Below, in pieces: positions 25,614 to 33,712 of a stretch of 64,000 bases of DNA. A program made the position numbers and the translations under genes. This DNA comes from Rikenellaceae bacterium (GTDB lineage Bacteria > Bacteroidota > Bacteroidia > Bacteroidales > Rikenellaceae): contig SUZX01000007.1 of assembly GCA_015059735.1 (NCBI GenBank), positions 99,331 to 163,330 of the forward strand, given 5' to 3'. Below the pieces are notes generated by a model, which was not told the origin of the DNA, made no database searches, and saw nothing but the letters and a program-made list of their open reading frames with translations. Every line of letters begins with the position of its first letter. The stretch's first letter is position 1.

Positions 25614-27371
25614 ATGTATAGAACCCATACCTGCGGCTGTCTGCGAGCCGATCATATCAACGAAGTCGTCACCCTTGCGGGCTGGGTGCAGAAAGTCCGT
25701 AACTTGGGAGCTATGACCTTTATCGATTTGCGCGACCGGTACGGAATTACACAAGTGGTCGTTGAGGAGCACTCTCCGACAGAAGCGCGTGAAACGGCTG
25801 TTCGTGTAGGACGCGAGTGGGTGTTGCAGGTTACCGGTCGGGTAATCGAACGCGAATCGAAGAATCCGAAGATGCCAACAGGCGATATAGAGGTTTCGGC
25901 TACCGAGATTCGAGTACTCAACGAGGCTCAGACGCCTCCGTTTACCATCGAAGAGAATTCCGATGGTGGAGATGACCTGCGCATGAAATACCGCTATCTC
26001 GATTTGCGCCGTCCGCCATTGCAGCGTAATATGATTCTGCGTCACAAAATGGCGCAGGAGATTCGCCGATTCCTCGACAGCGAGGGTTTCTTGGAGATCG
26101 AAACTCCCTACATGGTGGGCTCGACACCGGAGGGCGCTCGCGATTTTGTGGTACCCAGCCGTATGAATCCCAATCAATTCTATGCACTTCCCCAGTCGCC
26201 ACAAACACTCAAACAGTTGCTGATGGTTGCCGGATACGATAAGTATTTCCAGATTGTGCGTTGTTTCCGCGACGAGGATCTGCGCGCCGATCGGCAACCT
26301 GAGTTTACGCAAATCGACTGCGAAATGGCCTTTGTCGAGCAGGAAGATGTGATCGGCGTATTCGAACGTTGGGCGAAACATATGTTCCGCGAGGTTATGG
26401 GTATTGAGTTTGCCGAGCCTTTGCGTCGCATGCCGTGGATCGAGGCAATGGAGAAATATGGCTCGGATAAACCCGACCTGCGCTTCGGTATGGAGTTCTC
26501 GGATCTTACCGATTTGGCCAAAGGACATGGTTTTGTGGTTTTCGATGACGCTGAATATATCACGGGATTTGCCGCCGAGGGGTGTGCAACTTACACTCGT
26601 AAACAGATCGATGCGCTTACTGAATATGTGAAACGTCCGCAAGTGGGAGCCAAAGGACTGATATGGATTCGTATGGAGGCCGAAGGTGGCGTGAAATCAT
26701 CGATCGACAAATTCTATACGCCCGACGAGGTGCGGGCAATGGCCGAGCGTTGCGGAGCCAAAGTCGGAGATATGGTTTTCATCCTCTGTGGCAAGAAGTT
26801 CAAGACGTTGACACAACTTTGTGCGTTGCGTTTGGAGGTGGCTCAGCAGTTGGGATTGCGTGACCCGAAAAAGTTTGCTCCGCTGTGGGTGGTCGATTTC
26901 CCGATGTTCGAATGGGACGAGGAGACGCAACGTTTCTATGCCATGCACCATCCTTTCACTTCGCCCAAACCCGAAGATGTGGCTTATTTGGAGAGCGATC
27001 CAGCTCGTGTGCGAGCCAATGCTTACGATTTTGTTTGCAACGGTACGGAGATCGGTGGAGGTTCGATTCGTATTCATGATGCCAAGTTGCAGGCTACGAT
27101 ATTCAAATGTTTGGGCTTCACTCCCGAGAAGGCACAAGAACAATTTGGTTTCTTGATGAATGCCTTTAAGTTTGGAGCACCGCCTCACGGTGGATTGGCG
27201 TTCGGATTCGATCGTCTGTGTTCACTTTTCGGCGGCTCGGAATCGATTCGTGATTACATTGCCTTCCCGAAGAACAATGCCGGTCGTGATGTGATGCTCG
27301 ATGCCCCGGGTTATATTGATCAAACACAGTTGGATGAATTATATCTCTCGTTGGTAAAACCGGAGGAGTAA
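25614..27371 (+). CDS. aspS: aspartate--tRNA ligase
   Basis: A 585-residue class IIb aminoacyl-tRNA synthetase charging tRNA-Asp. An N-terminal OB-fold anticodon-binding domain comes first ([40 protein letters not shown] in part). Class II motif 2 is [24 protein letters not shown], a bacterial insertion domain lies near 290-420, and motif 3 is [16 protein letters not shown]. The length matches the bacterial type. The gene has its own promoter and terminator. Confidence 0.97.
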   Translation: MYRTHTCGCLRADHINEVVTLAGWVQKVRNLGAMTFIDLRDRYGITQVVVEEHSPTEARETAVRVGREWVLQVTGRVIERESKNPKMPTGDIEVSATEIRVLNEAQTPPFTIEENSDGGDDLRMKYRYLDLRRPPLQRNMILRHKMAQEIRRFLDSEGFLEIETPYMVGSTPEGARDFVVPSRMNPNQFYALPQSPQTLKQLLMVAGYDKYFQIVRCFRDEDLRADRQPEFTQIDCEMAFVEQEDVIGVFERWAKHMFREVMGIEFAEPLRRMPWIEAMEKYGSDKPDLRFGMEFSDLTDLAKGHGFVVFDDAEYITGFAAEGCATYTRKQIDALTEYVKRPQVGAKGLIWIRMEAEGGVKSSIDKFYTPDEVRAMAERCGAKVGDMVFILCGKKFKTLTQLCALRLEVAQQLGLRDPKKFAPLWVVDFPMFEWDEETQRFYAMHHPFTSPKPEDVAYLESDPARVRANAYDFVCNGTEIGGGSIRIHDAKLQATIFKCLGFTPEKAQEQFGFLMNAFKFGAPPHGGLAFGFDRLCSLFGGSESIRDYIAFPKNNAGRDVMLDAPGYIDQTQLDELYLSLVKPEE

Positions 27372-27397
27372 TTTGTAGATTAAGTATTAAGATTGAT

Positions 27398-27436
27398 AAA
27401 AAGCCCGCCTGACTTTAACTTGCAGACGGGCTCTTT
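27398..27436 (+). terminator. terminator of aspS
   Basis: A 10-bp stem AGCCCGCCTG (27402-27411) with CAGACGGGCT (27423-27432), one mismatch, flanked by A-runs and followed by CTTTTTG. It could also serve the convergent sod gene. Confidence 0.8.
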
Positions 27437-27533
27437 TTGTATTGAGTCCTATGGGTGGAAATTAAGACATCAAACGTGAAAATCAAGCAGGAACTTTTTG
27501 CGTAGCGCAATTTCAAATAAGAGCAAGGCGCCC

Positions 27534-28181
27534 TTATTTCCGATTGTAGCGTTCGCCGACGATTTTCCAATCGATGCAGTTCCATAGTGCGGCAACCGAG
27601 TCGGCTCGACGGTTGCGGTAGTCGATGTAGTAGGCATGTTCCCAAACATCGATTCCGAGCAGGGGTTTCATCCCGTGACGCAACGGATTCCCGGCATTCT
27701 GCTCGCTGACAATTGCCAGCCGCCCCGTTTTATCCTCCACAAGCCAAACCCATCCCGATCCGAATAATCCAGCCGCGGCTTTGCTCATTTGTGCTTTCAT
27801 TTGCGCGAACGATCCGAACGAACGATCAATCGCCTCTTTGAATGCCCCCGAGGGTTGCTGTTGCGGTGTGGGCGAGAGCTGATCGAAGAAAAATTCGTGA
27901 TTCCAAACTTGTGCGGCATTGTTGAAAATTGGGCCGTCGGACGAAAGTATGATATCTTCTAACGGCTGTGTGGCATGGGGTGTGTCGATGATGAGTTCGT
28001 TGAGTTTATCGACATAACCCGCATAGTGTTTGTCGTGGTGGTAGCGCATTGTCTCCTCGGAGATGTGTGGCGCAAGTGCATCGTAGGCGTAGGGAAGTTC
28101 TCGCACTGTGAAGCGTGTTTGTGTCGTGGTGTCGGTTGGCATAGTCAAAAATAGGAAAAGTGAAACGATAAGTGTATTCAT
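27534..28181 (-). CDS. Fe/Mn superoxide dismutase, possibly exported
   Basis: Dismutates superoxide. The 215-residue protein has the SOD alpha-hairpin domain (ELPYAYDALAPHISEETMRYHHDKHYAGYVDKL) and the C-terminal domain with GSGWVWLVED and DVWEHAYYIDYRNRR, which supplies the Asp and His metal ligands. The family fold does not by itself separate Fe from Mn use. Unlike usual cytoplasmic SODs, the frame opens with a hydrophobic stretch (MNTLIVSLFLFL) before a polar Thr-rich linker, resembling a short export signal. A later Met (MPTDTTTQ) would remove it. It lies 12 bases behind rubredoxin, making an oxygen-stress operon. Confidence 0.92.
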   Translation of the reverse strand: MNTLIVSLFLFLTMPTDTTTQTRFTVRELPYAYDALAPHISEETMRYHHDKHYAGYVDKLNELIIDTPHATQPLEDIILSSDGPIFNNAAQVWNHEFFFDQLSPTPQQQPSGAFKEAIDRSFGSFAQMKAQMSKAAAGLFGSGWVWLVEDKTGRLAIVSEQNAGNPLRHGMKPLLGIDVWEHAYYIDYRNRRADSVAALWNCIDWKIVGERYNRK

Positions 28182-28193
28182 AAAATATGCTTT

Positions 28194-28361
28194 TTATTCC
28201 TCTTCGTAGGGGTCGAAAACCTCTTTTCCTTCGCCACAAATGGGGCAGAGCCACCCGTCGGGCAGATCTTCGAATGCAGTGCCCGGCGCAATGCCGTTGT
28301 CGGGATCGCCCAATGCCGGATCGTAAATGTACTCGCAGACAGTACAGCGGTATTTTCTCAT
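28194..28361 (-). CDS. rubredoxin
   Basis: A 55-residue one-iron electron carrier with two metal-binding pairs, [12 protein letters not shown] and [14 protein letters not shown], and the usual [15 protein letters not shown] between them. I chose the ATG at 28361, where the rubredoxin fold starts; a longer in-frame start adds unrelated residues. It heads a two-gene unit with superoxide dismutase and probably donates electrons to a peroxide- or oxygen-reducing partner such as rubrerythrin. A variant -7 (TCTATTTG, 28396-28403) lies 34 bases upstream. Confidence 0.95.
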   Translation of the reverse strand: MRKYRCTVCEYIYDPALGDPDNGIAPGTAFEDLPDGWLCPICGEGKEVFDPYEEE

Positions 28362-28439
28362 AATCGTTTGTTTTTGAAATTCATTCCGTCGAGTAGCAAA
28401 TAGAGTGCCGAAAATGGAGTCTGCGAAATTTTGCGGCAA

Positions 28440-28886
28440 ACTGGTTTGACGCTAAAAATGGCCTTTTTTTTGTATTTTCTTCGAACAAGACCCCGAAGAG
28501 TGTTGTCATTTGCGAAAAGATTTATAACTTTGTGACGTCGTGAGCGGTATGCTTTCGGCGTACATATTTTGATGAAAGTGTTTTCGCTTTTATCCTTGAA
28601 TGGAAAATCTGACAGTTTTCGCGAAAAGAGGATTACGACAACACTCATCATCTGTATTGGTATGCGTTCTGCCATGCCAATTACAGGTGTGGGGTCTTGT
28701 ATCGTTTATTCTTTTCAGGGTTTTGTCAGAGCCTCCATTCAGATAAACGGAAGTTAACTCCACACTTTCTATATTATAATAAGGTAATCACTATCGAGGA
28801 GCGGATAGAGTGGGTGCGAAGTCGTACCCGAATAGGCTGTTGTATTTGCAAATAAACAATAATTATTAACTTAAACTCTATCTATT
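28440..28886. other. long intergenic region before the four-paralogue cluster
   Basis: A 447-base gap. It has a perfect plus-strand -7 (TAACTTTG, 28525-28532) followed by a weak 61-codon frame from the ATG at 28572. That frame has poor codon use and no recognisable domain. An exact 10-base inverted repeat GAGTGTTGTC/GACAACACTC sits at 28498-28507 and 28637-28646. A variant -7 (TGTATTTG, 28841-28848), 38 bases before the first paralogue, is its likely promoter. I see no tRNA and no riboswitch I recognise. Confidence 0.45.
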
Positions 28887-29360
28887 ATGAAGACCAAATT
28901 TTTCCTTTTAGTTGCGTTTTTTGCGCTGATCTCCTCGTCTGTTTCGGCTCAATTCTACAATCGCAAAAAGGTGGCTATCACCGAGGTAGTGGATAAAAGT
29001 GGCGATGTGGCCGATGGTACGAAGATGTTTATCCGCAGTGCCTTGACCGACGCCATCACCAACTCCGATGGTTATGAGGGTTATGCCCAAATCAGCTTTT
29101 TGTCGCTTGAAATGAACTTCGACAAAACGGGAAATATCTCCAATGCCACGCTTACCTACATCAAAAAGCAGATGATGGAGTATATTTTGGTCTCGGAGGT
29201 TACCCCGCTCGACAAACGTACCGTGCTGCTCAGTGCCCGTATTGTGAATACCGCCAGCGGTCGAATCGTGGCTTCGTCATCGGTACGCACTTATGCAAGT
29301 ATCGACTATCTGCGTCCAGCTTGCAATACGCTTGCTTATAAATTGGTTGGCGCGATCTAA
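28887..29360 (+). CDS. exported alpha/beta-domain protein, stand-alone paralogue of the next three genes
   Basis: A 157-residue protein with a type I signal peptide (about 22 residues, ending SVSA). The mature part KKVAITEVVDKSGDVADGTK is followed by a helix, YEGYAQISFLSLE, EYILVSEVTPLDKRTVLLSA and a final helix. The pattern of a conserved beta strand, long helix, strand and late strand resembles the CsgG/LpoB/TolB-N type fold. It aligns by eye with the N-terminal halves of the next three proteins (KVVIWEIIDKNDRPLDEGFK). It is the first gene of a probable operon, with 16 bases to the next start. Its function is unknown, and a periplasmic or outer-membrane accessory role is only inferred. Confidence 0.75.
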   Translation: MKTKFFLLVAFFALISSSVSAQFYNRKKVAITEVVDKSGDVADGTKMFIRSALTDAITNSDGYEGYAQISFLSLEMNFDKTGNISNATLTYIKKQMMEYILVSEVTPLDKRTVLLSARIVNTASGRIVASSSVRTYASIDYLRPACNTLAYKLVGAI

Positions 29361-29376
29361 TCCAGATTCAGATGTA

Positions 29377-30369
29377 ATGATGACTCGAAAAATATCTGTT
29401 TTTTTTCTGTTGTGCGTGGCGACCTTTTTACATGAGGTTGCCACAGCACAAAGTTTATCTATCTTCGCCAAGCAGAAAGTTGTTATCTGGGAGATCATTG
29501 ATAAAAATGATCGCCCTCTGGATGAAGGGTTTAAACGAATGATTCTGGCTAGTATTCGTGATAATTTTGTTGCCTCCTCGGATTATGAAGTGTATGATGT
29601 AAATACAGTAGAAATAGAACAAGAGCTTAGTAGAAATGGGGAAGCTGCGTCACCTCGCAATATATGTTCGAAAATTGGTGAAAAGGCTGAATTTATTGTC
29701 TTTACGGAAATCACAGCTACTGCATCTGCATTTGGAAATCAACAGGTTGGTATTATCATACAATCTTCATTGTACAGAATAAAAACAACATCAAAGATCG
29801 CAGCTGAGGTTATAAAAACTCAGGCAACAGAACAATCTATAAAATCGGGAATAGCCTCGTTGATGTCAACTTTGTTTGGAGTAAATATGGAGGATAAACC
29901 TAAACAAAGTCCGACACAAACTACCTTACGTCAACCTGCCCAATCGTCTTCACAACAGCCGACACAATCTCAAACTCCGCAGAAATCCACATCTACAACG
30001 ACACCTAAATTATCATATGAGGAGATTGATCGGTTGTATAGGACGGGACGTAGTTTACAGAAGTTATCGCGTCATGGGGAGGCGATTCCTTATCTAAGAC
30101 GTGCTGCCGAACATGGTAACCGGTTGGCACAATACAATCTCGGTTATTGTTATTATCATGGTCGTGGTGTATTAAGAGATTATTACGAGGCTGTAAAATG
30201 GTTTCGTAAATCTGCCGAACAAGGTTATTCAAATGCACAAAGTTATTTGGGCTATTGTTATAAGATTGGTCGCGGTGTTCCACGAAATTATTCTGAAGCG
30301 GTAAAATGGTATCGTAAAGCAGCAGCGCAAGGTCATCGAGATGCACAAGAGGCTTTGAGAAAAATGTAA
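29377..30369 (+). CDS. exported CsgG-like domain protein with Sel1 repeats (paralogue B)
   Basis: 330 residues: signal peptide (MMTRKISVFFLLCVATFLHE..ATA), conserved alpha/beta domain at about 25-180, a Gln/Pro/Ser/Thr-rich linker at about 180-215, then about three Sel1-type repeats (LGYCYYHGRGVLRDYYEAVK, LGYCYKIGRGVPRNYSEAVK). Sel1 repeats bind partner proteins. I chose the start at 29377, where the stereotyped ATGATGA(C/A) and signal peptide shared with the next two genes begin; an in-frame ATG 28 codons earlier overlaps the previous gene. Base use in the middle is more AT-rich than in flanking housekeeping genes. The function is unknown. Confidence 0.8.
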   Translation: MMTRKISVFFLLCVATFLHEVATAQSLSIFAKQKVVIWEIIDKNDRPLDEGFKRMILASIRDNFVASSDYEVYDVNTVEIEQELSRNGEAASPRNICSKIGEKAEFIVFTEITATASAFGNQQVGIIIQSSLYRIKTTSKIAAEVIKTQATEQSIKSGIASLMSTLFGVNMEDKPKQSPTQTTLRQPAQSSSQQPTQSQTPQKSTSTTTPKLSYEEIDRLYRTGRSLQKLSRHGEAIPYLRRAAEHGNRLAQYNLGYCYYHGRGVLRDYYEAVKWFRKSAEQGYSNAQSYLGYCYKIGRGVPRNYSEAVKWYRKAAAQGHRDAQEALRKM

Positions 30370-30402
30370 AGATAGTGTGATTAGTATTAACTCGATTAAA
30401 TA

Positions 30403-31434
30403 ATGATGAAACGAAAAATATCTGTATTTTTATTGTTGTGTGTGGCGACCTTTCTGCAAGAGGTTGCCACAGCACAAAGTTTATCCATCTTTGCCAAACA
30501 GAAAGTTGTTATTTGGGATATTTTTGATAGAAACGATCAGCCTTTGGATGAAGGTTTCAAAAGGCTGATCTATCAAAAAATCATGGATGATTGTACCAAC
30601 TCTCGAAGATATGCGGTTTATAATGAATGTGTTGAGGATGCAAAGCGACAACTTAAAGCCAAAGGGTTGCCGCCTAATTTCCCCAATATCTGTAAAATGA
30701 TAGGCCAAAAGGCTGATTTTATCATTTTTACCGAGGTGGAAGCAAGTCAATCTGCCATTGGATCGCAAGATGTTACTATTCATATCTCAATGTCGCTTTA
30801 TCGAATTCAAACCGCCTCGAAAGTGCTTCCGGCTCATGAGAACGCAGCAGCAAGTGTGCAGTCTGTTATGTCTGCTATCTCCCGAGCAATGGCAAAATTA
30901 GGCGTGTCGAATACTGCTCAACGTCAATCGTCTCAACAACCCTCATACCAGCAACCCTCATATCAACAACCGGCACAGACTCAGCCGGCACAGACTGCTT
31001 CACAGCAATCAGCGCAATCTCAATCCTCTCAAAATACTTATAATTCGACCTCTACAATAACTAGCACTACGGTGGAATCGATTGAGGAGTGGCGTAATAA
31101 GGGGGTTGAGTTGTATTTCAAAAAAAGCTATACAGCGGCTTTCCCATATCTAAAACGTGCAGCCGAACATGGAAGTACAAGCGCGCAATATTACTTGGGT
31201 GCATGTTATAGATGGGGTCGAGGTGTAACACAAGATTATTGTGAAGCCGTAAAGTGGTATCGCAAGGCTGCCGAAAAAAATAATAAATTGGCACAATATA
31301 GTTTAGGTAGTTGTTATAGGTTTGGTCGTGGTGTACCAAAAGACCATGCCCAAGCTGTTAGATGGTATCAGAGAGCTGCCGAGAACGGTCACAAATATGC
31401 TAAGAAAGCCCTTGCAGAGATGAGGAAATCGTGA
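30403..31434 (+). CDS. exported CsgG-like domain protein with Sel1 repeats (paralogue C)
   Basis: 343 residues with the architecture of the preceding gene: signal peptide, conserved domain beginning FAKQKVVIWDIFDRNDQPLD, a long low-complexity linker rich in SQQPSYQQP and QTQPAQT units, then about two or three Sel1 repeats (LGACYRWGRGVTQDYCEAVK, LGSCYRFGRGVPKDHAQAVR). Its first 650 bases are nearly identical to those of the next gene, while the C-terminal part is unrelated to that gene and similar to the previous one. This suggests recent duplication or gene conversion of the N-terminal module with a free choice of repeat type. Confidence 0.8.
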   Translation: MMKRKISVFLLLCVATFLQEVATAQSLSIFAKQKVVIWDIFDRNDQPLDEGFKRLIYQKIMDDCTNSRRYAVYNECVEDAKRQLKAKGLPPNFPNICKMIGQKADFIIFTEVEASQSAIGSQDVTIHISMSLYRIQTASKVLPAHENAAASVQSVMSAISRAMAKLGVSNTAQRQSSQQPSYQQPSYQQPAQTQPAQTASQQSAQSQSSQNTYNSTSTITSTTVESIEEWRNKGVELYFKKSYTAAFPYLKRAAEHGSTSAQYYLGACYRWGRGVTQDYCEAVKWYRKAAEKNNKLAQYSLGSCYRFGRGVPKDHAQAVRWYQRAAENGHKYAKKALAEMRKS

Positions 31435-32100
31435 TAGCCATTAAAAATAAATAATGATGAAACGAAAAATATCTGTTTTCTTTCTGTTGTGCGTGGCGAC
31501 CGTTCTGCATGGGGTTGCCGCAGCACAAGGTTTATCCATCTTTGCCAAGCAAAAAGTTGTTATTTGGGATATTTTTGATAGAAACGACCAGCCTTTGGAC
31601 GAAGGTTTTAAAAGGCTGATTTATCAAAAACTCATGGATGATTGTACCAACTCTCAAAGATATGCGGTCTATAATGAATGTGTTGAGGATGCAAAGCAAC
31701 AACTTAAAGCCAAAGGGTTGGCGCCCGAATTCCAAAATATCTGTGAAATGATAGGTCAAAAGGCGGATTTTATCATTTTTACCGAACTGGAAGCAAGTCA
31801 ATCATCCATTGGATCACAAGATGTTACTATTCATATCTCAATGTCGCTCTATCGAATCAAAACAGCCTCGAAGGTGCTTCCGGTTCATGAGGATGCAACA
31901 GCGAGTGTGCAGTCTGTTATGTCTGCGATTTCCCGAGCAATGGCAAAATTAGGCATGTCGAGTACTGCTCAACGCCAATCGCCTCAACAACCCTCATATC
32001 AACAACCGGCGCATACTCAGCCGGCGCAGACTGCTTCACAGCAATCAGTGCAATCTCAATCCTCTCAAAATTCCTATAACTCAACCCCTACAACAACAGC
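30403..32100 (+). repeat. long direct repeat between paralogues C and D
   Basis: The first roughly 650 bases of the genes starting at 30403 and 31454 match with only scattered differences, from the start codon through the Gln/Pro linker. Such a repeat can support gene conversion, or a deletion that would fuse the two genes. Identity was judged by eye. Confidence 0.75.
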
Positions 32101-32611
32101 AAATACATGCGAATCAGCAGAAGAGTTGTATGATAAGAGTTATGGGTTGTATCTTCTAAAACGGTACGCGGAGGCTGTTCCTTTGATTAACGAGGCTGTC
32201 AAACGTAATCCGACGAATGCGGATTTTTGGACTACTCGCGGTCAAATATTCTACTATCTTAAAAATCTCGACGAATGTATCGCATCGTATGTGAAGGTTG
32301 TTGAGTTGCAACCTAATATGTTTACTAATTGTTCCACTTTAGGGTTCTTGTATGTATTCAAAAGTGATGATCTGAAAGAGAAAATGAATAATAGATCATA
32401 CAATACTCAGACTGCATATGAAGAAGACTTGAAAAAGGTAAACGAAGTTTACAAACAGGCTCTACGTTGGTTGGAGAAAGCACACCAACTGCAACCCAAC
32501 CATTTTGACGTAGTCAACATGCTTAAAGTCCTCAGTTTTTATCTGCGCGATGAAGCTGGTATGATAGAGAAATACAACAAATACAAAGCACTTTCCAATC
32601 AACTTAAATAA
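31454..32611 (+). CDS. exported CsgG-like domain protein with TPR repeats (paralogue D)
   Basis: 385 residues: the same signal peptide, domain and Gln/Pro linker as the previous gene, but the C-terminus is made of TPR-like helices (YDKSYGLYLLKRYAEAVPLI, TTRGQIFYYLKNLDECIASY, YKQALRWLEKAHQLQPNHFD) instead of Sel1 repeats. The start ATG is 19 bases after the previous stop. It is the last gene of the cluster and is followed by a strong terminator. A solenoid swap on a constant domain points to a common periplasmic base with different binding partners; this is inference. Confidence 0.8.
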   Translation: MMKRKISVFFLLCVATVLHGVAAAQGLSIFAKQKVVIWDIFDRNDQPLDEGFKRLIYQKLMDDCTNSQRYAVYNECVEDAKQQLKAKGLAPEFQNICEMIGQKADFIIFTELEASQSSIGSQDVTIHISMSLYRIKTASKVLPVHEDATASVQSVMSAISRAMAKLGMSSTAQRQSPQQPSYQQPAHTQPAQTASQQSVQSQSSQNSYNSTPTTTANTCESAEELYDKSYGLYLLKRYAEAVPLINEAVKRNPTNADFWTTRGQIFYYLKNLDECIASYVKVVELQPNMFTNCSTLGFLYVFKSDDLKEKMNNRSYNTQTAYEEDLKKVNEVYKQALRWLEKAHQLQPNHFDVVNMLKVLSFYLRDEAGMIEKYNKYKALSNQLK

Positions 32612-32627
32612 GACTTAACAGTTGGAT

Positions 32628-32669
32628 AGCATAAAAAAAGGAGTCATTTATTGACTCCTTTTTTATGCT
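32628..32669. terminator. bidirectional terminator, paralogue D / asd
   Basis: An inverted repeat of about 18 bp (AGCATAAAAAA..GGAGTCA) with a TTTAT loop. Arms carry A- and T-runs on both strands, between two convergent genes. Confidence 0.85.
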
Positions 32670-32697
32670 ATTACTTTTTTGAACGGTAGTACTCCGT

Positions 32698-33690
32698 TTA
32701 GATCAGTGTTTCGAGGATCTGTACGGCATTAAGGGCTGCGCCCTTGCGGATCTGGTCGCTGACGCACCAGAAAGTCAGCCCGTTGTCGTTGGTGAGATCC
32801 TTGCGGATGCGACCCACATAAACGGGATCGTGGCCGGCGAGGAAGAGCGGCATGGGATAGACCTTGTTGGCCGGCTCGTCCATCAGCACCACGCCTTGTG
32901 CCGCAGCAAAGGCCGTGCGTGCCTCCTCCGGCGAGATCGGACGTTCGGTCTCCACCCAGACACTCTCCGAGTGTGCTCGCATCACGGGAACGCGGATGCA
33001 GGTGGCCGAAACACGGATGTCCGAGTGCATGATCTTGCGGGTCTCGTGGAACATCTTCATCTCCTCTTTGGTGTAGTCGTTGTCGGTGAAGACGTCGATA
33101 TGCGGAATGACGTTATAGGCGAGCTGGAAGGCAAATTTTTGTACCGTAGGCTCTTTGCCGGCGCCGAGCTCGGCATACTGCTGTTCCAACTCGGCCATAG
33201 CAGCCGCTCCGGCACCGCTGGCCGACTGATAGGTTGCGACATGTACGCGGCGAATGTGTGATACCTTTTCGAGAGCCTGCAATGCCACTACCATCTGGAT
33301 AGTGGTGCAGTTGGGGTTGGCGATGATACGACGCGGTGCATTTTTGGCATCGGCGGCATTCACCTCGGGAACGACCAAAGGTACATCCTCATCCATACGG
33401 AAGGCGCTCGAATTGTCGATCATGATCGTCCCGTGTTTGGTGATCGTCTCGGCAAATTCGCGCGAAGTCCCCGCGCCGGCCGAAGTGAGGGCGAAATCCA
33501 CTCCTCGGAAGTCGTCGTTGTGTTGCAACAATTTAACGGTAATATCTTTGCCGCGGAATTTGTAGGTTTTACCCGCACTACGCTCCGATCCGAAGAGCAA
33601 CAATTCGTCGATTTGCAACGGTCGCTCCTCCAAAATTCTCAAAAATTCCTGTCCTACGGCACCACTGGCGCCCACGATTGCAATTTTCAT
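32698..33690 (-). CDS. asd: aspartate-semialdehyde dehydrogenase
   Basis: Reduces aspartyl phosphate to aspartate semialdehyde for lysine/diaminopimelate, threonine and methionine synthesis. The 330-residue protein has [14 protein letters not shown] (NADP-binding) at the N-terminus, the active-site Cys in [16 protein letters not shown], and a late His in SVCATCIR..RAHSE-type context (VPVMRAHSE). I chose the ATG at 33690 ([10 protein letters not shown]). It lies 22 bases behind the PBP1A gene on the same strand. The coding sequence looks noticeably more GC-rich than the neighbouring paralogue cluster. Confidence 0.95.
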   Translation of the reverse strand: MKIAIVGASGAVGQEFLRILEERPLQIDELLLFGSERSAGKTYKFRGKDITVKLLQHNDDFRGVDFALTSAGAGTSREFAETITKHGTIMIDNSSAFRMDEDVPLVVPEVNAADAKNAPRRIIANPNCTTIQMVVALQALEKVSHIRRVHVATYQSASGAGAAAMAELEQQYAELGAGKEPTVQKFAFQLAYNVIPHIDVFTDNDYTKEEMKMFHETRKIMHSDIRVSATCIRVPVMRAHSESVWVETERPISPEEARTAFAAAQGVVLMDEPANKVYPMPLFLAGHDPVYVGRIRKDLTNDNGLTFWCVSDQIRKGAALNAVQILETLI

Positions 33691-33712
33691 CTTTTGCTTG
33701 TTATTTGTGACA

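Noticed and set aside
25599..26642. 347-codon frame antisense to aspS
   Set aside because: It is a shadow of the aspS coding sequence: low-complexity His/Arg/Leu composition, no domain, and aspS is unambiguous.
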